From Pseudomonadota bacterium (GTDB lineage Bacteria; Pseudomonadota; Gammaproteobacteria; JAADHS01), in contig JAKACW010000024.1 in assembly GCA_021821045.1 (NCBI GenBank), positions 1 through 64,000 of the forward strand: a stretch of DNA of 64,000 bases, read 5' to 3'. The position numbers were made by a program, and so were the translations under genes. Within the stretch, counting starts at the first letter, position 1, and each line of letters opens with the position of its first letter. Of the stretch, positions 60,068-64,000 are shown one piece after another. A model generated the notes under the pieces. It saw only the letters and a program-made list of their open reading frames with translations, made no database searches and was not told where the DNA came from.

Positions 60068-62398
60068 TTACTTGGTCAGGCTGGCGAACAAGGTGGGTAG
60101 CTTCTCCGGCAGTCGCTGCACGTGGTCGATGATGGTGTAGTTGTTGGTGCCGAAAATGCGCTTAACGTAGTTGTCGGCGTTGGGGTCCAACGTCAGGCAA
60201 TAGGTCATCACGCCTTTAGAGTAGAGTTCTTCAACGGCCTTTTTCGTATCGTGGCGCAGATGCTGCGGATCGCGCTCGTCGATGTCCGCCGGCTCGCCGT
60301 CCGTAACGATGAGCAGCAACTTGCGCCGCTCCGGCTGCTTGAGTAAATGTTGTGCCGCATGGCGCATCGCCGCGCCCATGCGTGTCGAAAGGCTACCCTG
60401 CATCCCGGCCAGGCGCGATTTCACCTCATCGTCGAACTTTTGCTTGAAGTCCTTGAAGCGAAAATACTGCACGTCGTGGCGGCCGTCGGACGCGAAGCCG
60501 TGCACCGCGAAAGGATCGCCGATGCCGTTGATTGCCGTCGCCACCAGCGTGGCTGCTTCCTTGGTCAGCTGCAGCACGGACTTGTCGCTGCCTTCGACCA
60601 GCTCGTTGGTTGACTCGGACAAATCCAGCAAGACCAGCACGGCGAGATCGCGATTCTTGATCACGTTGCGCATGGTGATGCGCGGGTTCGGCTGGTGGCC
60701 CATGCGAATGGAGATCATCGCGTCTACCGCGGCGTTGATGTCGATTTCATCGCCGTCCTCCATGTTGCGCACGCGCTGCACGCCTTCGGGTTGCAGCAGA
60801 TCGATGATCTGCTTGATGCGAAACGCGATCGGCTTGTACTCGTCGAGAATGCGATCGATGTCTTCCGGATCGCCTTTGGGTTGGCGCTTCTCGTAGAGCG
60901 TCACCCAATCCGGCCGATGCAGTTGAACCTGATAGTCCCACTCCTGATAGTGGAACGGATCCGACGCCGGTTCTTTGCCCCACATTTGGTTGTAGCTGAC
61001 GCCTTGGTCTTCGTACGGAAACAACTCGGTTTCGCAGATCCAGATTTCCTGCGCGTCGTCGCCGGCCAGTTCGCAATCGGTTTCATTGGCCATTTCAACG
61101 GCGCTGACGTACTTGCGTACCTGGCGTTGACTCGCCGGTAGGTATTCGGCGCCGGCTTCCCAGTTGATTTCGTTGAATTCCCAGACGAAGCGATTATCGT
61201 CCCGATAGGGGATGCGAATCGATTCCAGGATGCGTAGACTCGGCACGTCGCGTCGCGCGCTGAATATATTGAACAGCTCGATTCCCATGTGCCAGGAGAA
61301 GTCGCCGTCATGCTTGTTGTGTTCGATGTTGTCGTGGAACTTGCGCACCAGCGCGCTGACTTGTTGGTCCGGCGACGTGACGGTTGGGTCGAGCAGCATA
61401 TGGGCGATGTGCTCGAGGTCGACGACCGTTGAGTGTTCAATGGCGCACTCGTGCTGGATGTCGAGCAGCTTTTTCCACAGCTTGTACAAGCCGGGGAAGG
61501 CTTGGCAGGCGTTGTACTCGACCCGCGCATCTTCCAGCAGGCCGATAAAAAACATTTGCGCCGGGCTGAGCGCCTCGGCGGAAATCGCTTTGCGCGTGTA
61601 ACAGACGTGAGCCGCCATATGGGCCACCATGGCGCGATACAGTTCCAGTCCGGGCACGTCGACGATGGCATCGACCGCGTCGGGTAGATGAACGACGTTG
61701 TACTCGATATAGGGCTTGAATCCTTCGTGATCGGCGGCGGCGGGCCGTAAAAAGAAATCCCGTCCCCACAGCGCGCGCAAATAAAAATTCAGCTTGCGCT
61801 GCGTGTCGACGAACAACGTGCCGCGGCGTTCCTTCTGCAGCACAGACAAGGAGTCTTGGGTTTCAAGTGCGAAGTATTTCACCAGGTTGTTGAGGTCGCG
61901 GCGATACGCTTCGGCGCCAAAGTTCGCCCAGCGCTTCAGGCCGCTGAGCGTGAGTTTCGACAGCAACTCGTCAATGCGGACCAGCATCGGCCGCAGCCCG
62001 CGCGGGGCCTTGGCGGACAACTGGTGAATCAATTGCAGATAGCCGCGCAGCAGTTCGGGATCGCCCAAGCGCCGGGCGGCGGTCGGCAAACTGGAAAACA
62101 ATAAAGCGATGACTTCGCCGGAGGTCATGGAGGACAGCTTCAACGCCGCGTTGAGGCAGTCGCGGATGATGTCTTCGCCGCATTCCTTAACGACGGCCGG
62201 CATCTCCTGCAGGAAGCTTGCGACGAGGTTGCCGCCGCGGCCGAGATTGCACAGTCCTTTGGCGCCTTCGAGGTACTCGTGCAGCCCCGCCGGTGACATG
62301 ACCCGCGCGGCTTCCTGGAATGTGGCGTCGAAGGTTTTTTTCAGCTCCGGCGCCGTCGCCTCGAAGATTTCTCTGTAGCTGTCTCGATCGATCGTCAT
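60068..62398 (-). CDS. cbbO: RuBisCO activation protein CbbO (von Willebrand A type)
   Basis: A 776-aa partner of the AAA+ protein CbbQ; together they remove inhibitory sugar phosphates from form I RuBisCO. The C-terminal VWA domain holds a MIDAS set (LLDLSESTNE as DxSxS, and VTDGEPADID), through which it docks onto RuBisCO. The N-terminal two-thirds is the helical region that contacts CbbQ. It also resembles NorD, but location after cbbQ fixes the call. It starts about 100 bases after cbbQ and ends the visible cbb operon. Confidence 0.95.
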   Translation of the reverse strand: MTIDRDSYREIFEATAPELKKTFDATFQEAARVMSPAGLHEYLEGAKGLCNLGRGGNLVASFLQEMPAVVKECGEDIIRDCLNAALKLSSMTSGEVIALLFSSLPTAARRLGDPELLRGYLQLIHQLSAKAPRGLRPMLVRIDELLSKLTLSGLKRWANFGAEAYRRDLNNLVKYFALETQDSLSVLQKERRGTLFVDTQRKLNFYLRALWGRDFFLRPAAADHEGFKPYIEYNVVHLPDAVDAIVDVPGLELYRAMVAHMAAHVCYTRKAISAEALSPAQMFFIGLLEDARVEYNACQAFPGLYKLWKKLLDIQHECAIEHSTVVDLEHIAHMLLDPTVTSPDQQVSALVRKFHDNIEHNKHDGDFSWHMGIELFNIFSARRDVPSLRILESIRIPYRDDNRFVWEFNEINWEAGAEYLPASQRQVRKYVSAVEMANETDCELAGDDAQEIWICETELFPYEDQGVSYNQMWGKEPASDPFHYQEWDYQVQLHRPDWVTLYEKRQPKGDPEDIDRILDEYKPIAFRIKQIIDLLQPEGVQRVRNMEDGDEIDINAAVDAMISIRMGHQPNPRITMRNVIKNRDLAVLVLLDLSESTNELVEGSDKSVLQLTKEAATLVATAINGIGDPFAVHGFASDGRHDVQYFRFKDFKQKFDDEVKSRLAGMQGSLSTRMGAAMRHAAQHLLKQPERRKLLLIVTDGEPADIDERDPQHLRHDTKKAVEELYSKGVMTYCLTLDPNADNYVKRIFGTNNYTIIDHVQRLPEKLPTLFASLTK

Positions 62399-62495
62399 AG
62401 TCGCCCGTTTTTAAGATTGATTGCGCGTTTCGTCGTGAACCCTTGCGCGGGCCATTTCGCGAGCATGCTCGCGAATCTTGCGAATCGCTTTCTCC

Positions 62496-63302
62496 TTAAC
62501 TGAAAAACGTCTGCACCGCTGCGTTTAGCGTATCGCGCATGTCGGGATCGTCGGTGAGCGGGGTGACCATGGTCATGGTGCAGGCGGCGACCGGGTCGAT
62601 GCCTTTGACGATCAACTGACCGGCATAGACCAGCAAACGGGTCGAAATGCCTTCATCGAGGCCATGCCCCTTGAGGTTGCGGGCGCGATGGGCGATCTGC
62701 ACGAGCTTGCCGGCAATGCTAGCGTCCACGCCGGTTTCTTTAGCGACGATCTCAGTTTCGAGTTCGGCTTCCGGGTAGGTGAAGTCCATGGCGCCAAAGC
62801 GCTGCTTGGTCGATTGTTTAAGGTCCTTCATCAGGCTTTGGTAGCCGGGATTGTAGGAGATGACCAACTGAAAATCGGGGTGGGCGGCGATCAGCTCGCC
62901 TTTCTTGTCCAACGGCAAGGTGCGGCGGTGATCCGTCAGCGGGTGAATGACGACCGTCGTGTCTTGGCGGGCTTCCACGACCTCATCGAGGTAGCAAATT
63001 GCGCCGATTCGCGCCGCCGTGGTGAGCGGACCGTCTTGCCATTTCGTGCCGTCCTTGTCGAGCAAGAAGCGGCCAACGAGATCGGACGCGGTCATGTCTT
63101 CGTTACAGGCGACGGTGATGAGCGGTTTGCCGAGGCGGTAGGCCATGTATTCGACAAAACGAGATTTGCCGCAACCGGTCGGACCTTTGAGCATCATCGG
63201 CATGCGTGCCGCGTAGGCCGCTTCGTACAGCTCGACTTCGGTGCCGACTGCTTTATAAAAGGGTTCCTTCTTAATCTTGTATTGTTCGATGTTCGCGCTC
63301 AT
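62496..63302 (-). CDS. cbbQ: RuBisCO activase ATPase CbbQ
   Basis: A 268-aa MoxR-class AAA+ ATPase that powers RuBisCO reactivation with CbbO. Walker A is GPTGCGKS, Walker B is ICYLDEV, and sensor motifs such as VISYNPGYQ are present. The start at [10 protein letters not shown] is preceded by AGGAAGG; the ORF track begins three codons upstream. A strong hairpin terminator lies between cbbS and this gene, so cbbQO is probably expressed at lower level than cbbLS. Confidence 0.96.
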   Translation of the reverse strand: MSANIEQYKIKKEPFYKAVGTEVELYEAAYAARMPMMLKGPTGCGKSRFVEYMAYRLGKPLITVACNEDMTASDLVGRFLLDKDGTKWQDGPLTTAARIGAICYLDEVVEARQDTTVVIHPLTDHRRTLPLDKKGELIAAHPDFQLVISYNPGYQSLMKDLKQSTKQRFGAMDFTYPEAELETEIVAKETGVDASIAGKLVQIAHRARNLKGHGLDEGISTRLLVYAGQLIVKGIDPVAACTMTMVTPLTDDPDMRDTLNAAVQTFFS

Positions 63303-63353
63303 GGTGTACACCTTCCTCGATCAATAGCTAGTCGTCGCATTCATCCAAACAAA

Positions 63354-63385
63354 AACCCCTGGCCAGCTTGCACCGGCCAGGGGTT
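63354..63385 (-). terminator. intrinsic terminator between cbbS and cbbQ
   Basis: Read on the minus strand, AACCCCTGGCC, a 10-base loop and the exact reverse complement are followed by TTTTTG. It lies 26 bases beyond the cbbS stop and should reduce read-through into cbbQO. Confidence 0.8.
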
Positions 63386-63410
63386 CATTTTTGACATCCC
63401 TTGGCCAGGA

Positions 63411-63767
63411 TTAGACGGTCTTGCCGCGGTAGATAACCATGGCAGCGCCTTGAGACTGCTTGAAGTTGTCGTAGCCAACCAAGCGCACGTGGTTGTTGGG
63501 ATGCGCTTTGTGGCAGGCGGCAGCTTCAGCCAGGATTTTCTCGACGTCGGTTTCGCCGAACATCGGCAGCTTCCACATGTACCAGTAGTGGTCGAAGGCG
63601 TTTTCCGGCTCGGTGTGTTCGATAGCCGGGTTCCAGCCCTTGCTCACGATGTAGCTCACCTGCTTCTTGATCTGATCGGCGCTCATTGCCGGCAGGTAAG
63701 AGAAGGTCTCAAACTTGCGGCTGGCCGCATCGGTCAAGCTCGATTTGTAGTCTTGCATTTCACTCAT
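63411..63767 (-). CDS. cbbS: RuBisCO form I small subunit
   Basis: A 118-aa small subunit of the L8S8 enzyme. Hallmarks are [20 protein letters not shown] at the start, [20 protein letters not shown] in the centre and [14 protein letters not shown] near the end. It caps the large-subunit octamer and sets assembly and turnover. GAGGA precedes the ATG. It follows cbbL by 86 bases, which contain a hairpin, and is followed by a terminator. Length is normal for form IA. Confidence 0.97.
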   Translation of the reverse strand: MSEMQDYKSSLTDAASRKFETFSYLPAMSADQIKKQVSYIVSKGWNPAIEHTEPENAFDHYWYMWKLPMFGETDVEKILAEAAACHKAHPNNHVRLVGYDNFKQSQGAAMVIYRGKTV

Positions 63768-63819
63768 TGTAAAAAGTCCTCTGCAATATGATCTTGTCAG
63801 TTAGAAGTCCGAATCAAGC

Positions 63820-63846
63820 GGCGAGGCGGAGACGTTCCGCCTCGCC
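63820..63846 (-). promoter_or_regulatory. cbbL-cbbS intergenic hairpin
   Basis: GGCGAGGCGGA and its reverse complement form an 11-bp stem with a 5-base loop. There is no T tract, so it is more likely an mRNA-stabilising or processing stem than a terminator. Confidence 0.6.
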
Positions 63847-63853
63847 CAAGACA

Positions 63854-64000
63854 TTACTTGTGAGCAACGTCCAGCTTGTCGACGGTGTCGAATTCGAACT
63901 TGATTTCCTTCCACGTTTCCATGGCGATCTTGAGCTCGGGGCTGCTCTTAGCCGCGTTGGTGAGGATGGCTTTGCCTTCTTTTTCGATCTGCACGCCTTG
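63854..64000 (-). CDS. cbbL: RuBisCO form I large subunit, C-terminal end
   Basis: Only the last 48 codons lie in the window. They translate to [20 protein letters not shown], then [19 protein letters not shown] and a short tail ending AHK. This is the form IA large-subunit C-terminus. Catalytic residues are outside the window. It heads the minus-strand order cbbL-cbbS-cbbQ-cbbO, the arrangement usually linked to the IAq (non-carboxysomal) branch. Confidence 0.93.
   Translation of the reverse strand, partial: QGVQIEKEGKAILTNAAKSSPELKIAMETWKEIKFEFDTVDKLDVAHK

Overview
The window reads as chromosome from a GC-rich, free-living gammaproteobacterium that fixes CO2 through the Calvin cycle. The evidence is the order birA-coaX-SPOR protein-tRNA-Thr, the minCDE operon, flagellar and chemotaxis genes, sigma-54 promoters, and at the right edge a form I RuBisCO cluster (cbbL-cbbS-cbbQ-cbbO) whose large-subunit C-terminus looks like form IA. 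A DsrE-fold periplasmic protein and the cbbLS-QO layout would suit a sulfur-oxidising autotroph, but the sequence does not prove that lifestyle. I see no rRNA, CRISPR array, prophage or insertion sequence. The window is dense core and signalling sequence, with no obvious genomic island.

Layout. 1-3.2 kb: end of a chemotaxis operon (MCP, cheR, cheD, cheB). 3.4-6 kb: birA, coaX, SPOR protein and tRNA-Thr(TGT). 6.1-12.3 kb: a membrane GGDEF-EAL protein divergent from a coupled pair of secreted beta-rich proteins. The shared intergenic region carries a 13-bp inverted repeat, a perfect CRP-type site and a hairpin that covers a ribosome binding site. 12.3-16.3 kb: a minus-strand partner-switching operon (STAS antagonist, REC-SpoIIE-HATPase, PAS histidine kinase with a degenerate Hpt tail). 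16.4-21.9 kb: a TPR-SGNH protein, a conserved unknown, a PsiE-type membrane protein and a large CSLREA-type secreted protein. 22-31 kb: FapA-like DUF342, a small zinc ribbon, PilZ, a giant MscS-family channel, an orphan STAS protein, RNase D, a family 2 glycosyltransferase and a Slp lipoprotein. 31.4-38.5 kb: a diguanylate cyclase, a membrane protein that looks like a catalytically dead M48 peptidase, and HrpB helicase. 38.5-42.1 kb: sigma factor, zinc-finger anti-sigma, outer membrane barrel and a hybrid histidine kinase. 42.3-44.8 kb: a FlgM-like small protein and a sigma-54 activator, each behind a good -24/-12 promoter. 45-53 kb: a GAF protein, a TPR-DUF560 (Slam-like) outer membrane protein coupled to a FecR-domain secreted protein, a convergent CHASE2 adenylate cyclase and another diguanylate cyclase. 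53.2-59.7 kb: a 60-aa ORF, a DsrE-like protein, FtsH, an RRM protein, minCDE and a DUF2914 protein. 60-64 kb: cbbO, cbbQ, cbbS and the end of cbbL.

How it fits together. Much of the window is about sensing and surface state. It has three c-di-GMP synthesis or turnover enzymes, one PilZ receptor, a class III adenylate cyclase together with a textbook CRP-type site, a partner-switching phosphatase/STAS module and two hybrid or PAS kinases. These sit among secreted or outer-membrane proteins of unknown function. The least described pieces are the DUF560/FecR pair next to the CHASE2 cyclase (a possible type XI-like secretion system and cargo), the M48-like pseudopeptidase, and the sigma-54 island around the FlgM-like gene. 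Starts were moved inward from the ORF track wherever a signal peptide, ribosome binding site or overlap with a neighbour argued for it.
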